Below, in pieces: positions 43,741-52,838 of a stretch of DNA of 64,000 bases (its first letter is position 1; the number at the start of each line of letters is the position of its first letter). The position numbers were made by a program, and so were the translations under genes. The stretch is from NCBI RefSeq assembly GCF_004208415.1, contig NZ_CP035758.1, forward strand, positions 9,052,001 through 9,116,000, read 5' to 3'. Below the pieces are notes generated by a model. It did not search any database. It was not told where the DNA came from and saw only the letters and a program-made list of their open reading frames with translations. The DNA is from Ktedonosporobacter rubrisoli. Lineage in GTDB: Bacteria > Chloroflexota > Ktedonobacteria > Ktedonobacterales > Ktedonobacteraceae.

Positions 43741-43780
43741 GCAAGACGCGGCTCGGCCCGAAACTGAAGCCGCGTCTTGC
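43741..43780 (-). terminator. Hairpin terminator after the cupredoxin gene
   Basis: GCAAGACGCGGCT (43741-43753) and AGCCGCGTCTTGC (43768-43780) form a perfect 13-bp GC-rich stem with a 14-base loop, 11 bp beyond the cupredoxin stop. Confidence 0.75.
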
Positions 43781-43791
43781 TTGATTGAGGG

Positions 43792-44184
43792 TTATTTCAC
43801 GATAACTGTCAGGTTCATACCCGGGTGAACAGTACAGTAGAGCTGGAAGGTGCCCGCAGTTGTGAACGGTCCAATTGTCTGGGTGCCGCTGCCTACGGAT
43901 TGGACATCAACCTTTGGCGCGCCTGGCTCAATTGAAGGCCTGGCGCTCATATCTTTCCAGGTACCGTTTTGTATAATATGGGCAGTTCCGGTATCATTAA
44001 TCAGATCTAGTTTGCTGCCCTTGGGAATGGTAATAGAAGTGGGCAAAAAATGAGTATCATCCATATGAACCGCTGGCCCTGAACTGGCACTGGAACTACT
44101 CCCACTATCAGCGCCGCCTCCGCAGGCAGCAAATACTATGGCAATAAGGCCGAATAGAGTAAGAGCTACAATGAGCTTCTTCAT
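43792..44184 (-). CDS. Cupredoxin (plastocyanin-like) lipoprotein
   Basis: 130 residues from the ATG at 44182-44184, where the signal peptide starts at once (MKKLIVALTLFG) and ends in a lipobox (VFAAC); a longer frame upstream would bury the signal. The mature domain has copper ligands His in GTAHIIQNG and Cys/His/Met in YCTVHPGMNLTV, the type I set of plastocyanin and azurin. It is probably an electron carrier or copper protein at the outer face of the membrane. Monocistronic with its own terminator. Confidence 0.9.
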   Translation of the reverse strand: MKKLIVALTLFGLIAIVFAACGGGADSGSSSSASSGPAVHMDDTHFLPTSITIPKGSKLDLINDTGTAHIIQNGTWKDMSARPSIEPGAPKVDVQSVGSGTQTIGPFTTAGTFQLYCTVHPGMNLTVIVK

Positions 44185-44418
44185 AAGTAAAAAATCTCCC
44201 TTAGCAAGTGCGACGATTGAGCATATAAGCTCGTATGGCTGTTGCCGATCTGGCCGTTTTCTCCTGTGTGGCAACCTGGGATAATTGCTAGTTGCATTAT
44301 ATGCTGATCTCTATAGAAATAGAGACCTGATTTTTTTGTCAGCGACCACCTTAAGGCAAATGTCCGAAATGTTGTAGCTACTTGTTGTAAACTGGCTGTG
44401 CTCTACATAAAAATACTG

Positions 44419-44461
44419 ATGAGTAGTGGTCAGCGTAGCGAAGAAGCTGACCACTACTCAT
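44419..44461 (-). terminator. Terminator after the propeller Ser/Thr kinase
   Basis: ATGAGTAGTGGTCAGC (44419-44434) and GCTGACCACTACTCAT (44446-44461) form a perfect 16-bp stem with an 11-base loop; a T-rich stretch (GTATTTTTAT) follows on the minus strand. Confidence 0.85.
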
Positions 44462-44492
44462 GGATTTTATAACTTGGTACGTTAGTTATACC

Positions 44493-46931
44493 TTATATGT
44501 GGGTCCAACCGACGAGATATAGCTGTGTTCCGTCATCTATGCTGGCGAACTGATGCAGAGGTCCACCTTTCAATGATCCATAGACCATGCTATATGTATG
44601 GGTTTGCGAATTGAAGGATTGTAAGGCATAGAACGCTTCATCGTTTGAGATATTTGACCAGGCATATTGCGTGAATGGGCAGAGGGCCTGAGAATGCTCG
44701 TTGTCGGTGGTCAGGCGATTGAGTTCCTTACCATCTACGCTCATTTTCCATAGGCCATTCTGGCTGCTATCTCCGGCCTGATTTTCGATGAGCAACAGAA
44801 GAGTAGTTGGGCTAACCGAGCGAATGGCGGTGATTGCTTGATTTGCATTGCTATAAACCATCTTTGCTGTGCCTCCTGTAGCAGGTTGGACAGTGACGAC
44901 ACTTGGACCGTTTGCCTGTGTTGCTGCAGGTGTACATTGGCTCATAAAGAGCTGTGAAACGTCATAGCTGCTGTCAAAACTATTGCAGGCGAGTGGAGTC
45001 GTAGCAACTTTCTGCAGATCTCCATCATGCTGATTAGCACCTTTGCGCGTATCAAGAATATAGATATCTTGCCCCGAGGCATTGGCATTGGGCAGGAGGG
45101 TGGTCATATAGATAGCTGTATTGCTCTGCCAGGTGCGTGGAATATAGCTCAGATTTGCTTGTGGTATGAGCTCGGGCTGCAATACTCCCGTCGCCAGATT
45201 GAGTAGATAGGTAATGGGCTTATCCTGGCCTGCGTTGAATACAACCTGTTGCTGATTGAAAGACCATTGACTATGAGTAATGGAGCTATGTACAGGGGCG
45301 CAGTAAAGTGTCTGTTGGGCCAGGCCATCGACGCGTATCAGGCGGAGTTGCATCTGGCCAGCAATTTGGACCGTGAAGAGCACCCATTGGCCATCCCGCG
45401 AGAGCTGGGCCTCGCTGATGTAAGCTGTGGGGAGGCGAATGATATCCTGGGCGGGGAGATCCGATGTGACATCGCGCAGTTTGAGGGTTGCGGCAAGAGG
45501 TTTGTCGGAGGTGCCTTCATCTACGATATAGGCAAGGTTTGGATTTTTTCCTGATATGAAGGGAGGCATGAGGGGAGCGCGCGCAACTCCTTCTGGTGGA
45601 CAGTTGGTTGCTGTGACAGGGAGCTGGTTGCCTGTGGCAACTCCTGGATTTGTTGTGATCCCTCCTTTGGTGACTGTGGTAGCGGACGAGATCGGGCTTG
45701 AGGGGGAGCCGCCAGGCTGTCGACCAATTCTTAAATCAATGTATCCCCCGCTATAGAGAATGGTTCCCAGGCTAATCACGAGGGCAAGAATGATACAAAT
45801 AAGGATTATGATTAAAGGCTTCTGCGCGTGTGGATGCGTGGATGGGGATACTGGATGTTGGATAGGCGCGGTGGAAGAGGCATAAATTGCGCTACCAGAA
45901 GATAGAGTGGCTTCGATGGAAGTGGTAGGCGTTCCTGACCGTGTATCAGGATGAGGGATGATTATCTGCCTGGGCTGCTGTGCTAAAGGCTGTGAAATTA
46001 TTTGGGTATTAGTATCGTTTGGCTGAGGCGAAGCACTAGAAGTGCTAAAAGAAGCTAAAGGCTCTGGCGGGAATTTGGTTGAGGATAGAGCTTGCTCTAA
46101 GGCCTGGCGAAATTCATTGCAGCTTTGATAACGCTTACCTGGCTCTTTAGAGAGCGCACGCATGATGGCGGCGTTCAAGGCTGCAGAAATCTGGGGATTA
46201 TGAGTGTAGAGCGGAGCCGGCTGTTCGTGGAGATGCTGCATAAACACGCCTATATAGTTATCGGCGTTGAAGGGGCGTTTCCCGGTGAGCATCTCGTAGA
46301 GGACGATGCCCATCGAATAAATATCGCTGGCAAAGGTAGGCTGTCCCGTAATCTGCTCTGGAGCCATATAATCAGGGGTTCCAGCGATTGTGTGAGATAT
46401 GGTGCTTTCCGTTGCTTGTAGGGGGAGAGGATCACTGGGGGATGAAGTTATTTTAACCAGGCCGAAATCTGAGAGCAGGAGCGTGCCATCGGCTTTAAAG
46501 AGCATATTTCCCGGTTTGATATCGCGATGTATTAAGCCTCGGTTGTGCGCGTACTGTAGGGCGTCTAGAATTTGTCCAGCGAGTTTAATGGCCTGTTGGA
46601 TTGGCACAGGACCGAGTTCACGCAAGCGATCACGTAAGGAACCGCCAGGCATATAAGGAATTACCAGGCAGGCGATAGTTTCTTGTTCACCATAGTCATA
46701 GACGGGAAGGATATGTGGATGATCGAGTTGAGCCAGCACGCGCGCTTCGCGAGCAAAGCGGCGCAGAAAGTCTTGCATCTCTCCCGTGCCTGGCTGGAAT
46801 ACTTTGATGGCCACTTCTCTCTGCAGATTGATGTCCTGAGCTAGAAAGACTGTTGCCGTACCTCCATAGCCCAGAGAGTGTAGAATACGATAGTGTCCTA
46901 AAATTGTGCCACCCATCTTATCAGGTTGCAT
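44493..46931 (-). CDS. Membrane Ser/Thr protein kinase with C-terminal beta-propeller
   Basis: 812 residues. The kinase domain spans about 15-280: Gly-rich loop SLGYGGTATVF, Lys43 in VAIKVF, HRDIKPGNML with Asp137, DFG with Asp155 and APEQ. A Ser/Thr/Pro-rich linker leads to one membrane helix (LIIILICIILALVISLGTI, about 370-390). Outside, about 400 residues form WD40/TolB-like blades with repeating DGQWVLFTV, SFNQQQVVFNA and DGKELNRLTTD strands. The outside part shares its layout and last blades with the free-standing protein encoded at 47670-48971. It may sense a wall or surface ligand. Confidence 0.92.
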   Translation of the reverse strand: MQPDKMGGTILGHYRILHSLGYGGTATVFLAQDINLQREVAIKVFQPGTGEMQDFLRRFAREARVLAQLDHPHILPVYDYGEQETIACLVIPYMPGGSLRDRLRELGPVPIQQAIKLAGQILDALQYAHNRGLIHRDIKPGNMLFKADGTLLLSDFGLVKITSSPSDPLPLQATESTISHTIAGTPDYMAPEQITGQPTFASDIYSMGIVLYEMLTGKRPFNADNYIGVFMQHLHEQPAPLYTHNPQISAALNAAIMRALSKEPGKRYQSCNEFRQALEQALSSTKFPPEPLASFSTSSASPQPNDTNTQIISQPLAQQPRQIIIPHPDTRSGTPTTSIEATLSSGSAIYASSTAPIQHPVSPSTHPHAQKPLIIILICIILALVISLGTILYSGGYIDLRIGRQPGGSPSSPISSATTVTKGGITTNPGVATGNQLPVTATNCPPEGVARAPLMPPFISGKNPNLAYIVDEGTSDKPLAATLKLRDVTSDLPAQDIIRLPTAYISEAQLSRDGQWVLFTVQIAGQMQLRLIRVDGLAQQTLYCAPVHSSITHSQWSFNQQQVVFNAGQDKPITYLLNLATGVLQPELIPQANLSYIPRTWQSNTAIYMTTLLPNANASGQDIYILDTRKGANQHDGDLQKVATTPLACNSFDSSYDVSQLFMSQCTPAATQANGPSVVTVQPATGGTAKMVYSNANQAITAIRSVSPTTLLLLIENQAGDSSQNGLWKMSVDGKELNRLTTDNEHSQALCPFTQYAWSNISNDEAFYALQSFNSQTHTYSMVYGSLKGGPLHQFASIDDGTQLYLVGWTHI

Positions 46932-47074
46932 TATCGCGCTCTCCTGTGGAATTTGTATTGCATAGTTTATAGACGAAGGGAGTATAGAGTTTGGTACATG
47001 CTAAGCTGTGTTTGAATATTTTAGCAAGTGCTCTAGTATTTTTAGCGCTTAGCCTGGATGTGGCACAGAGGAAA

Positions 47075-47115
47075 ACGCGCGCCAGGTCTTCTTATAGGTA
47101 GCCGTTGGCGCGCGT
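47075..47115 (-). terminator. Hairpin terminator after the cupin gene
   Basis: ACGCGCGCCA (47075-47084) and TGGCGCGCGT (47106-47115) form a 10-bp GC-only-rich stem, 21-base loop, just beyond the cupin stop; TTTCCTC follows on the minus strand. Confidence 0.65.
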
Positions 47116-47120
47116 GTTGG

Positions 47121-47591
47121 CTAAAATTTATGGGTGGCGTCGTTGGCCTTTTGCTGCTTGCTATCCAGTGGTTCGAGATTAACCACGATGGGGTCCTGAG
47201 AATTACGTACAATCACCCATTGCGATGGCTCATTAGCTGGATTAATCTCCTGATGAGGTACAAATGGTGGTACGTAGATAAAGTCACCGGGATTCACATC
47301 TTCCTGGAACTCCAGGTTGTCGCCCCAGCGAATTCTACCGTGACCCGAGACCACATAGATAACGGTTTCAAGCTCGCCATGATGGTGCTTACCGCTAGCC
47401 ATATGAGGATCAACGACAGTTACTCCGGCCCATATACCTTGCGAGCCGGCAAGCTCGCGCGAAACTGCGGCCACGCGCTGCATACCTGGCGTTTGCGGCG
47501 TATTTGCATCAAACTGATGGGGCTTGATCACGCGTACACCCAGGGGTCTCTCACTATTCTGGCTGTTTTGCTTGGCTTCGTTGGTGCTCAC
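47121..47591 (-). CDS. Cupin-domain protein
   Basis: 156 residues. One double-stranded beta-helix with metal-ligand motif 1 GKHHHGELETVIYVVSGHGRIRWG (three His then Glu) and motif 2 GDFIYVPPFVPHQEIN (His). Such proteins include small-molecule dioxygenases, isomerases and sugar-binding regulators; nothing decides between them. It lies between the propeller kinase and its paralogue but is led by its own promoter. Confidence 0.85.
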   Translation of the reverse strand: MSTNEAKQNSQNSERPLGVRVIKPHQFDANTPQTPGMQRVAAVSRELAGSQGIWAGVTVVDPHMASGKHHHGELETVIYVVSGHGRIRWGDNLEFQEDVNPGDFIYVPPFVPHQEINPANEPSQWVIVRNSQDPIVVNLEPLDSKQQKANDATHKF

Positions 47592-47629
47592 TTATTTTCT
47601 CCTGGTCTATGGGGACGATGATATTTTTG

Positions 47630-47656
47630 ATTATAACATCTCATCTACGTTTGCAA
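47630..47656 (-). promoter_or_regulatory. Possible promoter of the cupin gene
   Basis: TTGCAA (47651-47656) and a perfect TATAAT (47630-47635) on the minus strand with a 15-bp spacer, 39 bp ahead of the cupin ATG. The same short spacing is seen at the pyruvate dehydrogenase operon. Confidence 0.5.
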
Positions 47657-47669
47657 CCAGGATATGTTC

Positions 47670-48971
47670 TCATAACGCTGTCCAGCCAACGATCTGTGCA
47701 TCTTCGCCTGCATTGGTGACCAGCGCTAATGAGGATGGGCCACCATTTAGCGAGCCGTAGAATATTTTGAATCTACGTTGTTTTCCTATATCCTCATAAT
47801 TAACTGCTGCATACAATTGCTGGTCTCGTGAGATGCTCGACCAGGCAGACTGCTGCCCATTCAAACGTTTGGCCTGATTTGTGAGATGCTTGAGCCCTGT
47901 TCCATCCACATTAATACGCCATAAGCCGATCTGCTTGTTATTTCCTGTGGGATCGCTAATGATGAAGAGCAGGCTCTTATTAGAAATTGCGCGTACCTGG
48001 GTGACTGCGTATACGTGGCTGGCATAAATGAGCGTTAATTTGCCACCACTGGCAGGCTGTGTGCTGATGATTGCCGGGGCCTGGTATGTATCCGTGCTCA
48101 AATCGCCAGCACACTGGCTGAGAATGAGTGTTTTGCCATCGGGAGTAAGATTCATACTCCAGGCGGAGCCGCTGATGGTTGCAGCGCGCATTATGTTATC
48201 ATGCAGGACGTCAAGCATGAACACATCATGAGGAGGAGTAGCTCCCGTGGCATCATATCCTGACATATATACAAGTGCATTGCCGTTCCAGGCGCGTAGT
48301 CGATATGCTATGTGGCTATCGGCCTTCACCAGCGTTTTAATCGTGCCTTTATGAAGATTGAGCAGTTGGATTGTTGGGGCAATCTTGCTATCTGTTGCGC
48401 TTTTCGCTGCAAAAACTGCGAGCTGCTGATCGGGTGACCAGAGCAAGTTAGTAAAAGTGGCGTTATTATAGGCGCAATAAAGCGTTTGGAGATTCTTGCC
48501 ATCGATGCGAATCATCTGTATCGCTGGATGGTTGGCTAGTTGTGAAAGAAAGAGAATAGTTTTTCCATCCGTCGAAAGCTGGGCCTCCTGGATATGGGTA
48601 TGCGCAAGGTTGGCGACCATGGTACTGGTACCGGTAGCAGTATCATAACGAATGAGCATACCGGCCCGGTCAGTGTTGTAAGCATAGACCAGGTTTTGGT
48701 GGAGGGCCGGCTGCTTTGTTGTACCCAATTGATTGCCTGTATGAGTCGATAGTGCAGTAGCCGGGCGGACCAGGTTGGCGGGAGGGCAAACCTGGGGGTT
48801 AACAACTGATGTTGCTCGCGTAGCCATTGCCTCGTGACTACTACTTGCCATGACTTCCTTTTGTGTGCTAAAGCTGTTGATGAGATATATCCCACCGGTG
48901 GCCAGGATTGCCAATCCTAGCGTCATGATAATAAATGGGAATAGTCTATATTTATAGAGAATGCCCTGCAT
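47670..48971 (-). CDS. Membrane-anchored beta-propeller protein (kinase-sensor paralogue)
   Basis: 433 residues. One N-terminal membrane helix (FIIMTLGLAILATGGIYLI, about 13-31) anchors a propeller of TolB/WD40-like blades. The sequence matches the outside half of the Ser/Thr kinase encoded at 44493-46931, for example GLWRINVDGTGLKHLT here against GLWKMSVDGKELNRLT there, and YGSLNGGPS with IVGWTAL against YGSLKGGPL with LVGWTHI. No kinase domain is present. It could be a decoy, ligand-delivery or structural partner of the kinase. AAAGGAG six bases before the ATG. Confidence 0.85.
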   Translation of the reverse strand: MQGILYKYRLFPFIIMTLGLAILATGGIYLINSFSTQKEVMASSSHEAMATRATSVVNPQVCPPANLVRPATALSTHTGNQLGTTKQPALHQNLVYAYNTDRAGMLIRYDTATGTSTMVANLAHTHIQEAQLSTDGKTILFLSQLANHPAIQMIRIDGKNLQTLYCAYNNATFTNLLWSPDQQLAVFAAKSATDSKIAPTIQLLNLHKGTIKTLVKADSHIAYRLRAWNGNALVYMSGYDATGATPPHDVFMLDVLHDNIMRAATISGSAWSMNLTPDGKTLILSQCAGDLSTDTYQAPAIISTQPASGGKLTLIYASHVYAVTQVRAISNKSLLFIISDPTGNNKQIGLWRINVDGTGLKHLTNQAKRLNGQQSAWSSISRDQQLYAAVNYEDIGKQRRFKIFYGSLNGGPSSLALVTNAGEDAQIVGWTAL

Positions 48972-49315
48972 GCTTTTCTCCTTTCGTCATAAGGTTATCT
49001 ATTCTCACTATATACCTGGAGAAAACATAGCAAGCGTTCCTGAAGAGAGCTCGTATAGAGCTATCCTTTGGCTAGCTGAACCCCAGGTTTTTCCTCAAAA
49101 TAGCTTGAGATGCAAACTCCTTCTGTTCTCAGCTCGGTTGCTACTGGATAGCAAAGAAAGCGTAAAGTTCTGTGCGGTGATTATTGGAGGGAAAACGAGA
49201 AGAGCCTGCCCTTTGTCTGGCGCACAAGAGGACGCCGACCTGGCTGAAAGCGGCAGGCATAGAACGATTTGAAGCGTAAGCTCCTCATGTAACTAAGAAT
49301 ATCGTGAGCTTTGTA
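48972..49315. other. 344-bp intergenic region, no gene seen
   Basis: It separates the propeller gene and the carboxypeptidase gene on the same strand. A plus-strand open frame covering most of it has no family resemblance. No repeat or RNA was recognised. Confidence 0.4.
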
Positions 49316-51091
49316 TTATCTTGCAGTACTGCAGCGTTGAACTGACAGATCACATTGAATAGTAGCATGTTCAAAGCGCTGGCTAAGCACATTTGCTGAC
49401 ATTTTGGGAAGATCTACGGGATAACCTAGCTTCTGCAAGCCGCCATTCTTATCAAAATAGCTAAGAATAGGGCCAGTGACGCTATAGCCTGTGAAGATAA
49501 AGTAGCGCCCTTTATCGGCAGTAGGAATGGTGTTCTCTTTTTTATCCTTTACAAAGTAATTCCAGTCGTTATCATAAGGAATAGGTGGGTTAGAAATGTC
49601 AGCATCGTGAGGGGAGACCCAGTTAAAGGTGCTAAAGCCCCAGTTCATCAGATTGCGCATGTCAGTCCACCAATCGCTAGTATGCATTGTAACGCCGATC
49701 AGGTGGTGACCATTGCGGGTACATGAGATAACCTGGATAAAATTAGCGGCACCATCCCAGCCGGGCTTGCCGCCATCGACCCCTGGATACCACCATAAAA
49801 ACTGGTTGCCATTAATCAATCCATGTTCTGCGTGCTCTGCGCTCTTGGCAATATGATACTGCCTGGTGCCGCTAATTTTGTGAATGATTGGATTATTCAT
49901 ACTATAGCGACCGATTAAAGCAAGATCATGGGCGCTAGAATAGTGGCCGGTTGTCAGGAGTCCATGGGGATTCATATAATGGGTATCGTTCATTCCTAAT
50001 TGGTGGGCTCGCTGATTCATCTCAGCGACGAAATTTGTCACGCTCTTTCCCACTCCATCGGCTATGGCAATGGCGGCGTCATTGCCGGATACGAGGAGAA
50101 GGCCGTAGAGTAGATCATTAAGCGTATAAGTCTCGCCTTTCTTGATCCCCATCAATGAGCTATCCGCCGATAGCTGGTTGAGGTCGTGAGCAATGGGATC
50201 AGTGATAGTAATTTTCTGCTCAAGCTTGCCCGTTTCTACAGCTATTAAGGCCGTCATCAGCTTAGTTGTGCTGAGCATAGGAAGGTGCATAAATGGGTTA
50301 TGGGCATATAATGTGGCGCCTGTATCAGCGTCGAGCAGGTAGGCTGATCTGGCCAGCATGGGAGGGGCTGGATGGTCAGTATCCTGGGGAGTGATAACCA
50401 GCTCATGAACGTTGTTTGCGCGGGAAGTTCCCGGCTGCGAAGATGCACTATTGCCAGGATTTGAACTGGTTGAGAGAAGTTGTGAGCCATTATTACGCAG
50501 CGCGTTAGCGGCGATTGGCAGAATGATCAATGAGACCAGAACAAAGAGTATGACAGGGATAAACGCCCGGTGGCGGCTGATATCCTGTAACTGAGTTAGG
50601 ATGGAGATTGATCGTCGACGCAATTTAGTCTTTGTACGCGGCTTGGGAGTCAACGGCTCGTGAAGCAGCGGACGCAGCCGTGGCGTGACCGCTATTTTGC
50701 CGGTTTCGGGGTCTTGAGCTGGGGGCTCATGGATATCATTCCGCAGTTTTCGGCTCCCCTGGCGGGAAGTGTAAACGCTTGGCAATCGCTCGGTAAAGGG
50801 GGCCATATCTTCTTGTGTTGCAGCATGAGATTTAGCACTTTTGCCAGACGGTCTTCTGGTCCTAGAGGCTATATTCGCAGGGGAGTCGGGTGGGGCAAGC
50901 TTTGCCCTGGGTGGGGCTGGCAGTTCATCAAGATGGCGCGAGGCCCGTTTAACCCTGGGAACCTCGGGATGCTCATCGCTATAGTAATTTATATGCTTTC
51001 GCCGCGAGGAAGCATGGGCGCGTGGTTGGTGAGGATGAGATGGATATATATCCTCGAAGCGCTCATCGCCACGCGGTGGCAGTTTTGGCAT
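49316..51091 (-). CDS. D-alanyl-D-alanine carboxypeptidase (peptidase S11) with long basic cytoplasmic tail
   Basis: 591 residues from the ATG at 51089-51091 (AGGAAGGG nine bases ahead); 46 further codons are open upstream but unlikely. About 175 N-terminal residues are rich in Arg, Pro and Ser, followed by one membrane helix (FIPVILFVLVSLIILPIAA, about 178-195). The outer part is a PBP5-like S11 domain: STTK at 274-277 with the catalytic Ser, SGN at 335-337, and GGKPG near residue 425, where the usual KTG triad reads KPG. An unusual last 60 residues (ITGYSVTGPILSYFDKNGG... region) resemble LGFP-like repeats. It trims stem peptides of peptidoglycan. Confidence 0.88.
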   Translation of the reverse strand: MPKLPPRGDERFEDIYPSHPHQPRAHASSRRKHINYYSDEHPEVPRVKRASRHLDELPAPPRAKLAPPDSPANIASRTRRPSGKSAKSHAATQEDMAPFTERLPSVYTSRQGSRKLRNDIHEPPAQDPETGKIAVTPRLRPLLHEPLTPKPRTKTKLRRRSISILTQLQDISRHRAFIPVILFVLVSLIILPIAANALRNNGSQLLSTSSNPGNSASSQPGTSRANNVHELVITPQDTDHPAPPMLARSAYLLDADTGATLYAHNPFMHLPMLSTTKLMTALIAVETGKLEQKITITDPIAHDLNQLSADSSLMGIKKGETYTLNDLLYGLLLVSGNDAAIAIADGVGKSVTNFVAEMNQRAHQLGMNDTHYMNPHGLLTTGHYSSAHDLALIGRYSMNNPIIHKISGTRQYHIAKSAEHAEHGLINGNQFLWWYPGVDGGKPGWDGAANFIQVISCTRNGHHLIGVTMHTSDWWTDMRNLMNWGFSTFNWVSPHDADISNPPIPYDNDWNYFVKDKKENTIPTADKGRYFIFTGYSVTGPILSYFDKNGGLQKLGYPVDLPKMSANVLSQRFEHATIQCDLSVQRCSTAR

Positions 51092-51536
51092 GTACCAGCC
51101 CTTCCTAAAGGAACTAACGCGAGGTGCGCAAGCTGTGCTGGATGATGGCCCTGCGCAATCTGCTTGCCAGTGCTCCAATTGTAACGATCTCCGGCACAAA
51201 CGTTTGCACACAAAATTAACTGGCTGCAAGACATGTAGCCGACCGGATAACAGGTGTTTTTACAAGCCGATAATATGCATATATGATTACATCTATCTTA
51301 CTTGCCTCTTACGCCATTGTCAACTAGAGCGAACCAGGCGCGAGACCCCTACATCCCTGCTATCGCTCCCCTGGCACCCGGTGGGGCTTTCCCTGCTGGC
51401 GGTTTTGTCATTGCGTCGCTCTCTTCTCACTGCGATCCTGGCGGTACCTTGCCACCTTAATGAATGAACTTGTTGAGAACAGTTTTTGGGTGGAGTGTGA
51501 CGCCCGATCCCTGCCCTGGAAAAGCCCGTGGTTCAC
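51092..51536. other. 445-bp intergenic region with a CAAACGTTTG palindrome
   Basis: It holds the promoter region of the carboxypeptidase. A 10-bp perfect palindrome CAAACGTTTG (51197-51206), flanked by GCA/CAC, recalls LacI-family operators, but no LacI gene is in the window. Nothing else is recognised. Confidence 0.4.
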
Positions 51537-51684
51537 TTATGCAAGCGGCAATTCAACGTCAATGCTGGTTCCCTGTTCTTTGCAGGAGCGCAGCGTGAGA
51601 TGGCCGCCTATGGCTTCTATACGTTCATGCATGCCTTGCAATCCATAGTGGCCTCTTGGGCTGATATATCCTGTGCTTCCATCC
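51537..51684 (-). other. Out-of-frame C-terminus of the histidine kinase
   Basis: In the next frame the minus strand encodes GHYGLQGMHERIEAIGGHL and then a normal GTSIDVELPLA ending at a stop at 51537-51539. This is exactly the G2 box and last strands of a NarX/DesK-type ATPase domain, missing from the kinase frame that ends at 51617. One added G in TGGATGG at about 51682-51686 joins the two and gives 429 residues. Confidence 0.8.
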
Positions 51685-52825
51685 AGTTGGGATTTGCACA
51701 ATGCTGGGGGAGGCCGATGCCATCATCGTGGATTTGCAGAAGCAGTTTTTCGTTTTGCTGGCTGATACGCACCTGTACCTGACTGGCATGAGCGTGTTTT
51801 TCGATGTTGGTAAAGGCCTCCTGGCTCACTTTCCAGAGAGTTTCTTCGATGGCCTCGGGAAGAAGGCCGATATCTGCCTGAAACGTGTAGGTCACTTGCA
51901 GATTGTTCCGCCGCGCAAACTCTCTGGCTGTGCGGCTGAGCGCGAGATTGATATGTCCATGTTCCAGAGTTGGAGAACGTAAGTCGGCGATGGAAGCCCG
52001 CAAGGCGGTCATCGTTTCGCGCGCAATCTGTTTGGTGGACTCCAGCTCGTGGTCACAACGTTCAGGATCACGTTTACGAAGCCGTTGGGCTGCTTCAAGC
52101 TTGACAGAGATAAGCACCAGAGCATGACCAATAGTATCGTGCATCTCGCGGGCCAAGCGGGTGCGTTCCCGTAAGATAGCAAGCTCCTGCTCCTGGACGA
52201 CGGATTGTTCGAGTTGATGATGAGCTTCCTCTAGCTCGCCGTTGGCTTGAGCCAATTGCTGAAAAAGTTTGTTGCGTTCAAAGCGTTCTTCTATCAGATG
52301 TTGGAACAGCATAATAAAACCCGTAACGCTGAAGAGCGTCAAGCCTTGACTGGTGAGGCCAACGAGTGCACTGCCAGATAGCGGCAAGATCAGTAAGCCT
52401 TGAAAAGCAAACAGCGTGAGAGCTATGCATCCCACTGCCAGCAAGAGGCGAATGCTCCCAAATAGAGCAAAGCTGATGGCAAAAACTATATAGAAGTCCC
52501 AGACAAAGGAGCTATTGACGAGCGTAAGTAGCACTACGACCAGGTACAAACTGGCCCAAAGACCTACAGCGTAGCGCAATGGCGGAGGGCACTGCATCTT
52601 CAGGCTCATACGGAACTGAACACCGTAAATCAGAAAAGCCAGAATGGTAAGCACAATACTGGCTATGCCGCGCCAGTCATGCATAAAAGAGGGGTTGTTT
52701 AACAAGATAGCAGAGGTCGATGCAGCGAGATAGAGACCTGTAAGGATTGCAAACATTGTGAACACACGTCTGGAGAGGCGAAAGAAGCGCGCATTGTCTT
52801 TCTCTACATCGAAAAGTGCTGACAT
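51617..52825 (-). CDS. NarL-group sensor histidine kinase, C-terminus frameshifted
   Basis: 402 residues from the ATG at 52823-52825; a GTG eleven codons upstream is in frame but overlaps the regulator gene. Five or six N-terminal helices form the sensor region, then a coiled coil and the HisKA_3 domain with His229 in AREMHDTIGHALVLIS. The ATPase N box (FTNIEKHAHASQVQVRI) and G1 (DDGIGLP) are present, but the frame then runs into 30 odd residues and stops; the proper end lies in the neighbouring frame. As written it lacks the G2 box and would be impaired. It follows its response regulator by 13 bp. Confidence 0.85.
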   Translation of the reverse strand: MSALFDVEKDNARFFRLSRRVFTMFAILTGLYLAASTSAILLNNPSFMHDWRGIASIVLTILAFLIYGVQFRMSLKMQCPPPLRYAVGLWASLYLVVVLLTLVNSSFVWDFYIVFAISFALFGSIRLLLAVGCIALTLFAFQGLLILPLSGSALVGLTSQGLTLFSVTGFIMLFQHLIEERFERNKLFQQLAQANGELEEAHHQLEQSVVQEQELAILRERTRLAREMHDTIGHALVLISVKLEAAQRLRKRDPERCDHELESTKQIARETMTALRASIADLRSPTLEHGHINLALSRTAREFARRNNLQVTYTFQADIGLLPEAIEETLWKVSQEAFTNIEKHAHASQVQVRISQQNEKLLLQIHDDGIGLPQHCANPNWMEAQDISAQEATMDCKACMNV

Positions 52826-52838
52826 AGTTTTCCCTTCT

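Noticed and set aside
48961..49272. Plus-strand open frame of 103 codons
   Set aside because: Begins inside the propeller gene start, no motif, no ribosome-binding site.
50660..51145. 161-codon plus-strand frame opposite the carboxypeptidase tail
   Set aside because: A shadow of the Arg/Pro-rich coding sequence on the other strand.
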